Shown here: positions 27,489-37,813 of the stretch, piece after piece
Layout of the letters: each line of letters opens with the position of its first letter
How positions within the stretch are numbered: the stretch's first letter is position 1
DNA from: Gammaproteobacteria bacterium
GTDB taxonomy: Bacteria; Gemmatimonadota; Gemmatimonadetes; Longimicrobiales; Gaopeijiaceae
Direction of reading: 5' to 3'
Length of the DNA: 64,000 nucleotides
NCBI GenBank assembly: GCA_028819075.1
Contig: JAPPMM010000037.1
Span: 1-64,000 of the forward strand
Notes under the pieces: model-generated
The model's database searches: none
What the model saw: only the letters and a program-made list of their open reading frames with translations
Told to the model about the DNA's origin: nothing
Position numbers and translations under genes: made by a program

Positions 27489-30400
27489 ATGCGCAACTGC
27501 TCGCTCCCCCGCGCCGCCCCTGGTGCGTCCGCGCTCATGACAGCCCCGGTCACGTTTCTCGCCACGCTCGTCCTCGCCACCCCGCTCGTCCTCGCCGCCG
27601 CCTCGCTCCCGCTCGCGGTCGCCCTCTACCCCGCTGCCGCCTCCGCCCAGGCCGAGGCCACCACGGGAGTCGTGCGCGGCACGGTCCGCGATCCCGGCGG
27701 CGCCCCTGTCGCGGGGGCCGTGGTCGTCATCGAACACCGGGAGACCGGGTTTCGCACCACGGTGGAAACGACCGGCGAGGGCACGTTCGCCCGCACCCTG
27801 CTCCCGCTCGGCACCTACGACGTGATCGCGACCGCGCCCGACGGGTTCGGGACCGACCGCCGGGAGGGGCTGGTCCTTCGGGTCGGCGAGACGCTCCTGC
27901 TCTCGCTGGGGTTCGCGCCGGTGGAGCTCGAGGGCATCACCGTGACCCGCGAGCGCGACATCCTCCTCGACACCGAAGACGTCACCAGCTCGCAACGCTT
28001 CTCGGAGGAGGTCGTGGACGGCCTGCCCTCGAACGGCCGCAACTACCTCGACTTCACCCTGCTTACGCCGGGCGTGTCCATCTCCCAGGGGCCCGACGGC
28101 GACGAGCTCAACGTCAGCGGCCAGCGCGGCATCTTCAACAACTTCATCGTAGACGGGGCCGACTTCAACAACGCCTTCTTCGGCGAGCAGAGGGGCGGCC
28201 AGCGTCCCGCCTTCACCTTCAACCAGGATGCCATCGAGGAGATGGTGGTGGTGAACCAGGGCGCCACCGCCGAGTTCGGGCGCTCGGCGGGCGGATTCGT
28301 GAACGTCGTCACCCGCTCGGGCACCAACGACTTCACCGGGACGGCCCACTACTACGGCCAGTGGGACGCGATCTCGGCCGCGTATCCGGAGGCCCGCGGG
28401 GGCGGCAAGCCGGAGTTCGGCCGGGGGCAGTTCGGGTTCACTTTGGGCGGACCCATCGTGCGCGACCGGGCGTTCTTTTTCGTCGCCTACGATCAGCAGG
28501 ACGCCACGGAGACCAAGCAGCAGCGGCGCGTGGTCGCCAGCGAGGCCAATCTGCGCAAGCTGGACAGCTTCCTGAAGTCGCGCTGGCCCGGGCTCTTCGA
28601 TGAAGAATTCGGCCCTATCGAGCGCACCGACGACGCCCGCGCGCTCATCGCCAAGCTGGATATCAGCGCGAGCGAGCGCCATCAGGCATCCTTCAAGTAC
28701 AACTACACCTGGTCGGAACAGGTGAACGGCACTTTCGATGTAGATTCGTGGGGGCTCTCGTCGAACGGCATCGAGGGCGACTACTCGCATGCGGTCAACG
28801 CGAGCCTGCGGTCGCTGCTGGGCAACACGGTATCCAACGAGTTTCGCTTCCAGTGGGCCGGCGAGGATCGGCCGCGATGGTACGGGGGACCGCTCATCCC
28901 CGGGGCGCGGCTGCCCGGGCCGCCCCAGTTCGCGCGGCTGGGCGGGCGTCCCTTCCCCGACATCGGCATGGACTTCGCCGATGGCTTCCGCATCGGCCTG
29001 CCCTTCTTCCTGCCCATCGATCCGGGATACGACGCGCGGCTGCAGCTGGTCGACAACGTCTCCTGGCTGTCGGGCGCCCACCTGTTCAAGGGCGGCGTCG
29101 AATACAACCGCACCACGGTGGAACAGCAGTTCATCGGCTTCGCCAACAGCCGCTACATCTTCGATTCCGTAGACGGCTTCATCGGCTTCGCGACCCACGG
29201 CAGCAGCTACGTGACCTGCTCGGACGGCTCGGCGAGCATGAGCGGCGCGTGCCCGGGCGGGAGCTCGGTCACGGGCCCGGTGCTCCTGTACCTCCAGTCG
29301 GCGACCGTTCCCGGCGTGCCCGCCGACCAGCTCGGCCTCCAGTCCATGACCACCCACGAGCTGGCCTTCTTCCTCCAGGACACCTGGAAGCCGACCGACC
29401 GCCTGACGCTCAATCTGGGCGTGCGCTGGGAGGGGGCGTGGCATCCGGACGTCTTCATCCGGCCCGGGGAGGCCTTCTTCGCGCCGTACCTGAGCGACCC
29501 CGGGTTCCCGTCGGACGGCACCATTCCGGACGACCTCGACAACGTCCAGCCCCGTTTCGGGCTCGCGTGGGACGTGGACGGCGGGCGAACCGTGGTGCGG
29601 CTCAACGCCGGGGCGTACAACGCGCGCATCCCCGGGCTGGTCTTCGCCCAGTACCGCACCACCAACGGCGCCTTCCAGCAGATCCTCTTCCGGAGCAGCG
29701 CCGACGCGGCGGTGCTGGGGCCCGTGCCCGCCATCGACGAGCAGATCGACGGGTCCGCGGCCACGCCCTTCCTGCCCGACATCCAGGTCGCCGACCGGAA
29801 CCTGGAATTGCCGCGCACCTGGTCGTTCGGGGCGGAGGCCACCCGCGCGCTGAGCTCCGTCGTGACCGCGAGCGTCTCGTGGCAGCACGCGCGCGCCGAC
29901 GGCCTCTTCCGCTTCGTGGATCGAAACGCCGCGGCGCTGGGCTCGCCCTTCGGGATCGGCACGCATCCCTCTGGCGGCGGCATCAACGCCCTGACGGTAG
30001 GCGAATCGAGCGCCCGCTCTCGCTACCACGGGCTGACGCTGGGGCTGCGCGGCCAGGACGGCGCCAGCGGCTTCGCCTACGACGTCAACTACACCCTGGG
30101 CTTCGACCGCTCCGACGACGACAACGAGCGCGACCCCTTCACCTACCGCTACGCGGACCCGCGCCATCTGGACGCCGAGTACGGCTGGTCCGACCGCGAC
30201 CGGCGCCATCAGCTCAACGGCTACTTCGTTTTCTCGCTTCCGGGCGGCGTCCGCGCGTCGCACATGTTCCGCCTGCTGAGCGCGTCCCCGGTGTCCGCGA
30301 AGTGCGCCAGCCCGAGCGAGCGCGCCGCCGAGCCCGCCGACCGCATCTGCCCCGACGGCTCCGTCCTCCAGCGCAACACCCTGCGCCGCGACAACGAGTT

Positions 30401-30608
30401 CTTCACCTGGGACTTCCGCGTCTCCCGCGAATTCGCCCTGAGCAACGGAATGGTGCTCGAGCCCGTGTTCGAGGTCTTCAACGCCACCAACCAGGACAAC
30501 TTCCTCGATGCAGCCCAGGGCTCCCTCCTCTTCAACTTCGACGGCTCCATCAGGAGCGGCCTGGGGGATACGAGGATAGCGCAGGTGGGGATGCGGATGA
30601 GGTTCTGA
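27489..30608 (+). CDS. Oar-like TonB-dependent outer membrane receptor
   Basis: The 1039-residue protein has a signal peptide, a carboxypeptidase-regulatory-like domain (residues about 55-135), then a plug domain with 'NVSGQRGIFNNFIVDGADFN' and 'EFGRSAGGFVNVVTRSGTND'. The long beta-barrel ends in a C-terminal aromatic (GMRMRF), as needed for outer-membrane assembly. This is the Oar/CarboxypepD_reg TonB receptor class. The substrate is unknown; large Oar-type receptors often handle proteins or peptides. The start could be 27489 or 27537; both keep the signal peptide. Confidence 0.85.
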   Translation: MRNCSLPRAAPGASALMTAPVTFLATLVLATPLVLAAASLPLAVALYPAAASAQAEATTGVVRGTVRDPGGAPVAGAVVVIEHRETGFRTTVETTGEGTFARTLLPLGTYDVIATAPDGFGTDRREGLVLRVGETLLLSLGFAPVELEGITVTRERDILLDTEDVTSSQRFSEEVVDGLPSNGRNYLDFTLLTPGVSISQGPDGDELNVSGQRGIFNNFIVDGADFNNAFFGEQRGGQRPAFTFNQDAIEEMVVVNQGATAEFGRSAGGFVNVVTRSGTNDFTGTAHYYGQWDAISAAYPEARGGGKPEFGRGQFGFTLGGPIVRDRAFFFVAYDQQDATETKQQRRVVASEANLRKLDSFLKSRWPGLFDEEFGPIERTDDARALIAKLDISASERHQASFKYNYTWSEQVNGTFDVDSWGLSSNGIEGDYSHAVNASLRSLLGNTVSNEFRFQWAGEDRPRWYGGPLIPGARLPGPPQFARLGGRPFPDIGMDFADGFRIGLPFFLPIDPGYDARLQLVDNVSWLSGAHLFKGGVEYNRTTVEQQFIGFANSRYIFDSVDGFIGFATHGSSYVTCSDGSASMSGACPGGSSVTGPVLLYLQSATVPGVPADQLGLQSMTTHELAFFLQDTWKPTDRLTLNLGVRWEGAWHPDVFIRPGEAFFAPYLSDPGFPSDGTIPDDLDNVQPRFGLAWDVDGGRTVVRLNAGAYNARIPGLVFAQYRTTNGAFQQILFRSSADAAVLGPVPAIDEQIDGSAATPFLPDIQVADRNLELPRTWSFGAEATRALSSVVTASVSWQHARADGLFRFVDRNAAALGSPFGIGTHPSGGGINALTVGESSARSRYHGLTLGLRGQDGASGFAYDVNYTLGFDRSDDDNERDPFTYRYADPRHLDAEYGWSDRDRRHQLNGYFVFSLPGGVRASHMFRLLSASPVSAKCASPSERAAEPADRICPDGSVLQRNTLRRDNEFFTWDFRVSREFALSNGMVLEPVFEVFNATNQDNFLDAAQGSLLFNFDGSIRSGLGDTRIAQVGMRMRF

Positions 30609-30624
30609 TCAGTGCGAGGTTGGA

Positions 30625-31652
30625 TCAGTGCTCCGAGGACTCCTCCATGGCCTCCCGCGCCGCGGCCTCGATCTCCCATGGGATAGCTGAGTCGCGATAG
30701 AGGGCAGCCCCGTTCGACAGGATGGGATCCTTGCCTTTCGCCGGGGCTTGGGGATGAGCCGTTGGGACCGGCACGCTCGCGAGCGAAGTCTCGGCCGGGG
30801 CGCCGGGATGAACCGCTGGGACCGGCGGCAAGCCCGGTCTCTCGCCATCCCGAGCCGCTTTGGGTCTGCTCGGCGCGTCCACCAGCATCCTCCCCTTGGG
30901 CGTGAAGAACAGCACCGTCCCGTCACCGTTCACGGAGACCTTGACCCGCCCCTCGTGAACGGCTCGATGATGCCGCCGGCAGAGCAGCAGCGTGTTCCGG
31001 AGGCTCGTCTCGCCCCCGTCGGCCCAGTGCTTCACGTGATGGGCCTCGGTGAACTGGCAAGCACACCCGGGGAATCGGCATCCCCGGTCGCGCTCGTCCA
31101 GCGCCCGCCGAATGTGCGGCGGAATGGTGCGCGTGCGACGCCCCACGCTCAGCATCGACCCGTCCTTCGCGTGGACCATCGCGACCACCGCGGCATCGCA
31201 CGCCATGCGCCGCGACGTCTCCGCGGAAACGCGAATCCCGTCCAGGTCCGAGCGCCCCGGCTCGCCTTCGGCCGCGAGCGTCGCGGCGTCGCAATGAACC
31301 ATGACCTGGTAGCGCTCGACCCGAGTGCCGGACCCGACGCGGGCTGACGTGTTCGCCGCATTCTCCGCTTTGGGTCCCGGCGTTCCCACGGGCGCTCCCC
31401 GCAGGGCTGCATTGGACTCGGTGGTCTGAGCACCATCGAGTTCATCGAGGTCGCGACCCATCGTATTCCCATCGCCATCCGATTCACGGCGCTCGCCACC
31501 TCCGAACCCGGCGGCCAGCGCTCGGTCCGCCAGCAGCCCCACCGCATCCGCCCGGCGCTGCTTGGGCTCCGGGCGCGCATCGGCGGCCTCGCCACTGGCA
31601 CCCCTTCCACTTCGCGCCCCTTCTCGGGCATCGCCCTCGCGCCGGAACAGCG
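30625..31652 (-). pseudogene. 3' half of a DUF222-HNH endonuclease gene, split by a mobile element
   Basis: The translation runs from LFRREGDAREGA through the C-terminal part of a DUF222 domain to a zinc-type HNH nuclease motif (CRFPGC, AHHVKHWADGGE, NTLLLCRRHHRAVHEG) and a proline-rich tail. The matching N-terminal half lies about 18.4 kb away at 50089-50771 on the same strand. Both copies carry the 13-bp sequence CGCCGGAACAGCG in the codons for ALFRR. Joining them there gives one continuous frame of roughly 570 residues, normal for the family. The gene is therefore an interrupted host gene, not an independent HNH gene. Confidence 0.9.
31640..31652. repeat. Left attachment-site core (13-bp direct repeat)
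   Basis: CGCCGGAACAGCG, identical to positions 50089-50101. It lies within the DUF222 coding sequence, at the codons for ALFRR read on the minus strand. The sequence is the point where host homology stops on each side, so strand exchange by the element's integrase must fall in it. Confidence 0.88.
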
Positions 31653-32268
31653 GACTGGAGGTAGCCAGAACCCCGGCAGGAAGTCGTGTAAAGTCTTACG
31701 GGGCTGCACGATCTGCGTTTCCTGCCGTTGGACTGGACCCTGCTGGACCGTGCCGCGAAAGCGGGAAAACCGGATACGAATGGCGGGACCCAAAGCAGTG
31801 CGGATTGCCCTTTGTGGGCGAATCCACGGGATGTCCGAGGTTCCTCTCAATCAGCCTGTCCAACAAATGTGTGCCTCCGTCCCGGTTCCCTTGGGGCGTC
31901 TTGAGTCCCAAACCTCACCTTTCCCTATCCTCGCCGAGTTCTGGGGTTCCTCGTACGCGTGATGGTCGGCTCAACCTTCAACCACTGCCGCTCGGCGAGC
32001 GTGCAACCGGCAACGAGCAACCCCCTCATCCGATTCGTCCTTCATCTGTTCAATCTCGACATAAGAACCCTTCCCGACTACCATGATGGCGAGGGGTCAT
32101 CAGCCAAGTCGGAGCCTCGGTTTCTCGCATCGGAGCGAGCTTATCCCCGAAGATGTTCGAGCTGCTGCGGTGGTTGAACCGGAAGTCGAGTTTCCCTTCT
32201 GGGTGCATGACCCATGGATCAACCGGTCCTTGGCTGATGGGTGACGGTCACTTGACGCACGGGACGGC
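31653..32268. other. Left end of the element, no confident gene
   Basis: About 600 bases between the attachment core and the first cargo gene. One short frame (32083-32244, 53 codons, plus strand) reads as a plausible peptide ending PFWVHDPWINRSLADG but has no ribosome binding site. An 11-bp inverted repeat, CATCAGCCAAG at 32098 and its complement at 32229, brackets most of that frame. It may hold the promoter or integrase arm sites; I cannot show either. Confidence 0.4.
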
Positions 32269-34695
32269 ATGAGTACACGGCGCATCGGGCAACTTGCGGA
32301 CAGCCGCCTCCGCGCCATCCGCACGCGTTTCGTTCATCGCTGGCACGCGGCACAGACGATTGGCGAGTGGTTCGGGAACGACGACGTGGGCTACCGCTTC
32401 GAGGACATCAACCACGCACGTTCTCTCACGGAGTACATCTGGCGCTACGGAGCGTTCGCTGAGTCGCCGGATGGCACTGGGCGAGTGCCTGTCGAGGACA
32501 CGCATAGCCTGAGGAGTATCCTTAGACCGGTCGCCAAGAATGGCCACAGCCATTTCGAGAAGGCCGTCCGCTGCGCCGCATTGTTCGGAGGCGATCACCA
32601 CCGTGCCACTGCGCGGCCGCTCTCGCCCTCGCAACACCGTCTGCTCCGGTACGCCTCGGAGAACCCCGATGTAGCTGAGTTCGCGGTCCGGCTCGTCGGA
32701 CTTCACCGTGCGATGCTCCTCTACTACACCCAAATGCGCTACCTGACGGCGGCTGAGGCCGAGCGCTACAGGAGGGAAGGCATCCCGGTGTTGGCACCCT
32801 TCGGCAACGCTGACGGCTCGCGAAGGGACCGGCCGGAACATGGCGAGGCGTTGGAAGCGCTCGATGGGGATCTGGTCATCGCGCTCAGGAACGTCTTTGC
32901 CCGGAACATCTACAATGCACTCGCGTGTCGCGCCCGGAGCGAACTGTTCGACACCGTCACACGCCATCCCGATGGGAACCGTATCGCGTCGGAGACGCTC
33001 GATCCTACCCAGACACATGGCGTCGGCCCCACGGTGGCAGTGGTACGGGGCAGACGAAGACGCTTCGTGGTCCGCGACGACGCGCTGGCCTCCATGCTGA
33101 GCAGCATCTCCGAAGCGCCGATGCCGGGACTCATCCGATTCTTGGCCGCCTTCAAAACGGCTGTCTCGACGATGATCACCGCGATGCCAGTGTTCATCGT
33201 CAAGAACTTCTTCCGCGATACCCTTGCAGGCTTCGTGGCGGGCCGGTACTGGCAGCTTCCCTTCCTCGGAACGCTTCTTGGCGGCCTGCATGCAATGCAC
33301 GACCTGGCCACTGCGAGATCGCGCCGCCTGCGCGAGTACCTGCTGCAAGGGGGCTTCTACTCGGGCTTGGTCGAATCGGAAGTCCATCTGGGGGACGTGC
33401 GGGGCGAGAACCGGGACACGATCCAAGGTGGGGCGGCTCGGCGACGATGGACCCGTTTCGTCTATGTGTTGACACGGCCCGCGTGGATCGCTGAAGCGGG
33501 CACCCGGGTCGATCAGTTCGAGAGAGCTCGGAGGGCGGGCGCCACGAACTACATGGCCGCCCGGGCCGCACGCATGGTCTCCGCCGACTTCGCCAACATC
33601 GGGTCGTCCCGGGGATGGCGAATGTACGTCCACACCGTCCCATTCCTGAACGCCGCGATCCAGGGCTTCGATCAGCTCTACCAGATCGTCCGGTTTCGCC
33701 AGCGTGCCGCGAAGAGCGCCCCGCGGTGGGGACATGAACGGAGACGCCATGTCGTCAAGACGTTCGCATCGGGACTCTGCCTGTCGCTGCTGGCCGCAGC
33801 GGGCTGGTCGCACAACGATCTCTGGAACGCGCGGCGCGCCGAATACCAGAATCAGACCGATTACGAGAAGGCGTCCTGGGTGACGCTATACGATGCGTGG
33901 GGCGACACGGACCTCCGAATTCCGGTTCCCTTTCAGATCGGTGCCGTGTTCGTCAAGCTGCCCGAGGTCGCGTTGGACCTCGCGTTCGGAAGCGGCACGC
34001 AAGCGGGACCGAAGTTCGTCTGGTCGTTGATTCACGGCAACCTTGCGGTGGGTTGGATTCCGGCCGTCGCGCAGCCCTTCGTCGAGGTCCGCACCAACCG
34101 CAACTTCTTCGGGGAGGAGATCATCCCCGCCTACATGATGTACTGGCCCGCCGAGGAACGGTATTTCCACCGCAGCACTCCGCTGCCGTACCGGGCCATC
34201 GGATCAGGGCTGGGCGTGTCGCCGTTGCACGTCCAGACTTTCGTGCGAGGATGGACGGGCCATCTTGGCAACGCGGTGGTGGCGGTATTCGACGAGGAGG
34301 TGATGTGGGATACGAGGCGCAACGGCCCCAAGCCTTTTCCGAAGACCGCGCGTCTCCTGACCGGAGTCCACAGCCTGCAACCAACAAGACCGAGGACGTT
34401 CACGCGCACCAGCAACGAATTCTACGAACTGGCCGATTGGCTGGACCGACAGATCGCCGGGGCGTCCCGGAATCGTGCTCGAATCCCGGTAGCCATCCGC
34501 CGTGCGGACAATCGGAGCGAGCGAGCCCAGCGGCAAGCGTCACGCCTTCGCCGTCGAGGGGATGAGGCCCGCATCGACAGAAGCCTTACGGCCGGGCAAA
34601 AGGAGCGGCGGATTCAAGACCTGTACACCCGCATCGATGCGGTCCTGCGCGAAGCGCTTCCGACGATGCAACGAGCTTGGGAGTCCGCGCGATAG
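32269..34695 (+). CDS. LPD38-like polyvalent-protein domain protein
   Basis: An 808-residue soluble-looking protein. Several blocks match what I recall of the large polyvalent protein-associated domain 38 from phages and mobile elements: 'VKNFFRDTLAGFVAGR', 'RMVSADFANIGSSRG', 'VPFLNAAIQGFDQLYQ', 'NRNFFGEEIIP' and 'LGVSPLHVQTFVRGWTGHLG'. The C-terminus is a basic helical tail. In phages such domains sit in giant multi-domain proteins that are injected with DNA. Here it is a stand-alone gene at the head of the cargo. A decayed second copy lies at 36474-37686. The biochemical role is unknown, and the family assignment is from memory of motifs, not a profile search. Confidence 0.6.
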   Translation: MSTRRIGQLADSRLRAIRTRFVHRWHAAQTIGEWFGNDDVGYRFEDINHARSLTEYIWRYGAFAESPDGTGRVPVEDTHSLRSILRPVAKNGHSHFEKAVRCAALFGGDHHRATARPLSPSQHRLLRYASENPDVAEFAVRLVGLHRAMLLYYTQMRYLTAAEAERYRREGIPVLAPFGNADGSRRDRPEHGEALEALDGDLVIALRNVFARNIYNALACRARSELFDTVTRHPDGNRIASETLDPTQTHGVGPTVAVVRGRRRRFVVRDDALASMLSSISEAPMPGLIRFLAAFKTAVSTMITAMPVFIVKNFFRDTLAGFVAGRYWQLPFLGTLLGGLHAMHDLATARSRRLREYLLQGGFYSGLVESEVHLGDVRGENRDTIQGGAARRRWTRFVYVLTRPAWIAEAGTRVDQFERARRAGATNYMAARAARMVSADFANIGSSRGWRMYVHTVPFLNAAIQGFDQLYQIVRFRQRAAKSAPRWGHERRRHVVKTFASGLCLSLLAAAGWSHNDLWNARRAEYQNQTDYEKASWVTLYDAWGDTDLRIPVPFQIGAVFVKLPEVALDLAFGSGTQAGPKFVWSLIHGNLAVGWIPAVAQPFVEVRTNRNFFGEEIIPAYMMYWPAEERYFHRSTPLPYRAIGSGLGVSPLHVQTFVRGWTGHLGNAVVAVFDEEVMWDTRRNGPKPFPKTARLLTGVHSLQPTRPRTFTRTSNEFYELADWLDRQIAGASRNRARIPVAIRRADNRSERAQRQASRLRRRGDEARIDRSLTAGQKERRIQDLYTRIDAVLREALPTMQRAWESAR

Positions 34696-34839
34696 GTTCA
34701 GGAAAACCGAAGGCTTGCCCGGCATGGTTCTCGATCCCTAAGATGCTCGCACACGCCCTCATGATCCGGGAGCGGTCGGGCCGAAGGCGTTTCGCCCGCC
34801 AGTGATCGAAGGACGAAAGACCGCCTGCGGAGACGGGAA

Positions 34840-35883
34840 ATGAGAAGTCGCGACTTGGATCCGTACGAAGTCCTCGGCCTCGAAGAAGGGGCAACCTGGG
34901 AAGAGGTCCGGACGGCATATCGACGCCTGGCCAAGAAGCACCACCCCGACAAGAATCCAGGAGACAAGGCCTCTGAGTGGATCTTCAAACAGGTCGGCGA
35001 AGCTTACGAGCGCCTTCTTAGGTCCATCGAAGGGACGCGATCCCGGCGGCGGGAAGATCACAAGCATCGAGGACCGCAAGGCCCCCGACAACAACAACGC
35101 GAGCCGCAACAACGCGCGGAACATGATCGCCGAGCGCGTGAGCAGCGGGACAAAGAGCGGGCGCGAACTTCGCGCGACCAGCAAGACTCACAGCGCTCAC
35201 CGAGGACTTCCCACAGCGGCATCGGAGGTAACGGGCGGGCCGCTGGCCGGCGACATAGAGAATGGTTCTTAGCAATTCCGGCTGGATTGGTTGTGGCCGC
35301 AACGGTATTGGCAGCAAGAGAAGGATTCCGCGATGGAACGAACAACGCCGAGCCTGCTGTTGTGCACGACCGTGGTTCTTCCGCTGCGCCAAGGCAAAGC
35401 ACCCAACGCGATGAGCCGCTCGACACAGCGCGAATCCGCCGCTTCATGGAAGCGCGGGGTTTCTCCCCCGTCGAGATCGAGGAGGGGATCCAACGCGGCG
35501 ATCGCGCGCGTGCACGCGATCAGGTGACGGACGCGACCCCTTGGCCCCGGGCCGCGGAGCCTGTGAGCGGAGAGTTCGGCCAAACCCCCGCAGGGGGAGT
35601 GTACGGACGCGCGTATGGTGAGGAGCTTGCGTCCCAGCCAGCCACGGAGGAACTCCACTTCGAAATGCCTCCGCCCGGCACCGACCTGATCCTGTCCCTT
35701 CCGCAACTGAGGTGGTGCCTACGCGAGGATCGAATGATCGAGAGCTACCGTCCCAACGTATCGAGCGAATGGGATCATGATGCCTTCAACCGAGTACTGG
35801 ACCGCTACAATAATCGCTGCGGCAGTTTCCGATACCGGCAAGGGGATCTGGAGCGCGCAAGGCGCGAAGTAGGGGGACGGTAG
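34840..35883 (+). CDS. Membrane-anchored J-domain (DnaJ-like) protein
   Basis: The 347-residue protein opens with a canonical J domain (residues 6-60) with the H35-P36-D37 tripeptide needed to stimulate Hsp70 ATPase. A basic Gln/Arg-rich linker follows, then one membrane helix at about 142-159 ([18 protein letters not shown]) and a C-terminal domain at about 284-345 with C293 and C327. A near-identical C-terminal domain ends the protein encoded at 43859-45844. The positive-inside rule puts the J domain in the cytoplasm and the two-cysteine domain outside, where a disulfide could form. It probably recruits the element's own Hsp70 to the membrane. Confidence 0.85.
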   Translation: MRSRDLDPYEVLGLEEGATWEEVRTAYRRLAKKHHPDKNPGDKASEWIFKQVGEAYERLLRSIEGTRSRRREDHKHRGPQGPRQQQREPQQRAEHDRRAREQRDKERARTSRDQQDSQRSPRTSHSGIGGNGRAAGRRHREWFLAIPAGLVVAATVLAAREGFRDGTNNAEPAVVHDRGSSAAPRQSTQRDEPLDTARIRRFMEARGFSPVEIEEGIQRGDRARARDQVTDATPWPRAAEPVSGEFGQTPAGGVYGRAYGEELASQPATEELHFEMPPPGTDLILSLPQLRWCLREDRMIESYRPNVSSEWDHDAFNRVLDRYNNRCGSFRYRQGDLERARREVGGR

Positions 35884-36115
35884 CCCGTCAGCGACGGGAC
35901 GTTGCCCGCAAGCTCTTGGCCCGAGACATCGACCCGAGCGCCTACCCGAAAGCCCAGAAGCAGTCGGAACTCTTGTGCTGAAGGTCGCAGGTGGTAAGAG
36001 TTTTGGAGCGACCCTGAAGATTGGTCGGCAGGGTTGAGCGATTCGCCGAACGATTCCTGAGGTGGTTCGATCTGCGGGTACAACTCCGGCTTCGGGCTCG
36101 GTCGCTTGCGCTCGC

Positions 36116-36295
36116 TCAGGGATCCAAGTGCTCGCGGAAGTCTCTGAATTCCTGATAGTGGAGGTCGACCTTGTCGTTCAGCCCGTCGAACTTGCGATGA
36201 AGCGAGCCGAGGGAATCCTGAATCTCCCGCAACGGCCCGTTCATAAGCCGCTTCGTGATGGCCTCCGCCAACCGATCCACCTGTTCGTTGCTCAT
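36116..36295 (-). CDS. Small antisense-strand protein of 59 residues
   Basis: A compact, highly charged helical peptide starting MSNEQVDRLAEAITKRLMNG and ending REHLDP, with codon use like the neighbours and a GGGG stretch upstream of the ATG. It lies alone on the minus strand between the J-domain gene and the decayed LPD38 copy. It resembles small coiled-coil or regulator-type proteins. The sense-strand frames over it are poor. I do not recognise a family. Confidence 0.5.
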   Translation of the reverse strand: MSNEQVDRLAEAITKRLMNGPLREIQDSLGSLHRKFDGLNDKVDLHYQEFRDFREHLDP

Positions 36296-36473
36296 GCCAC
36301 GGCCCCAAGCGCAGGGGGTGTTTACCGTACACTACACACGAACATCGTAACGTTTCCCTACCTCGCGCAAGGGGCAGGGACAAGGGTCTACCCGCCCCGG
36401 TCCATCCGCCGCCGTTCGATGCGATCCCAGAACAGCAGGACGGGCACCCCGAGCACCAGAATGGTGACCCTAG

Positions 36474-37686
36474 GCGGCGCGAATGGTCTCCTCCGATTTC
36501 GCGAACATCGGTTCGTCGCGGGGCTGGCGGATGTACGTCCGCACCGTTCCGTTCCCGAACGCGGCGATCCAGGGGCTCGACCCGCTCTATCAGATCTTCC
36601 GCAGGCCGCGGCGAAGCGACCCGGCGATACCGCCGAGCAGCGTGCCCACATCCGCAAGGTGAGTTGGTCGGGGGCGTACCTGGCCGCCCTGCCGTGCGTC
36701 ACCTGGACGTTCAACGGACTCCACTCGCGCGCGCGAACTGGCTTATCGAGGGGAGACTGACTACGAGAGGGCGTCTGGGGTTACGCTCTACGATGTCGCT
36801 GGAGACGCGGACCTTCGGATCTCCGTCCCGTTTCAGATCGGGGCCGCGTTCATCAAGCTCCCCGCGGTCGCGTTGGACCTCGTCGCCGGAAGGGAACGTT
36901 GGCGGGGCTGAAGTTCGTCTGGTCGCTGGTCCACGGGAACCTCGCCGTCGGCTGGATCCCGGCCGTCGCCCAGCCGATCTTCGAGATCCGGACCAACCGC
37001 AACTCCTTCGGCGACGAGATCATTCCCCCTACATGGCCAACTGGCCAGCGGAACGCCGGTACTTCGACCGGTCCACTCCCCTGCCGTATGGCGGCGTGGG
37101 TGCGGCGCTCAACGTCTCCCCGCTGCATGTCCAAACCATCGTGCGGGGTTGGACCGGGCACCTCGGCAACGCGGCGGTTGTCGCGCTGGACGAAGCAATG
37201 TGGAACGAGCGGGTGAACGGGCCGAAGCCCTTTCCCAAGACTGCCCGGCTTCTTACGGGAATCTACAGCCTGCAACCTCCGAGGCCCCGGACCTATACCC
37301 GGTTCGGAAACGAGTTCTACGCCATCTCCGATTGGGCCGAGGGATATGCGCGGTCGGGCGCGTGCTCTGCCTCCAACCGCAATCGGCGCGTTCCCGCCGT
37401 GTGCCGTGCTCGCACCGTAGCCGGACGCGTACGACGGGAGGCTGCCGAACTTCGGCGTCAGGGGGACGACATTCGCACGGTCATCTTCCGGAGCCGTAGG
37501 GCGAAGGAGCGTGAACTGGAAGTCCTGTACGAGCAAATCGACGCGCAGTTCCGGCTGGTGCTGCCGGAACTGCGTGGGCTACGTAGGCGGGAGTTCGAAC
37601 TGGTGGACGCCCCGACGAGCGTTTCCTCCGACCGTAGGACCCGTCCGACACGGCCTCGTCGCCCGGCACGGCCACGACGGCGTTGA
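36474..37686 (+). pseudogene. Decayed second copy of the LPD38-like gene
   Basis: Reading through at least three frame changes recovers the C-terminal half of the 32269-34695 protein. The pieces are 'ARMVSSDFANIGSSRGWRM', 'VPFPNAAIQGLDPLYQI', 'ASGVTLYDVAGDADLRI', 'KFVWSLVHGNLAVGWIP' and 'LNVSPLHVQTIVRGWTGHLG', and a basic tail. The 5' half is missing. The copy diverges by many substitutions, so it is an old duplicate or a separately acquired relative. Frame errors from sequencing could add to but not explain the 5' loss. Confidence 0.8.
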
Positions 37687-37813
37687 CAGCGATGGTCAAG
37701 CCACCCAGTGTGGAATGCTCTATTGGGCGTACCGATCATCCGATCATCCGGCCGGAGGTGGACGGACCGTTCCAGAACCGGTACTTGGGAGATTCGATTT
37801 GTGGAGACACCAG

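Noticed and set aside
27354-30263. Long minus-strand frame of 969 codons
   Set aside because: It is antisense to the TonB-dependent receptor, whose domains and signal peptide are clear.
36388-36466. Tiny minus-strand hydrophobic peptide (LVLGVPVLLFWDRIERR)
   Set aside because: Too short and lacks a ribosome binding site; could be a chance membrane-like stretch next to the decayed gene.
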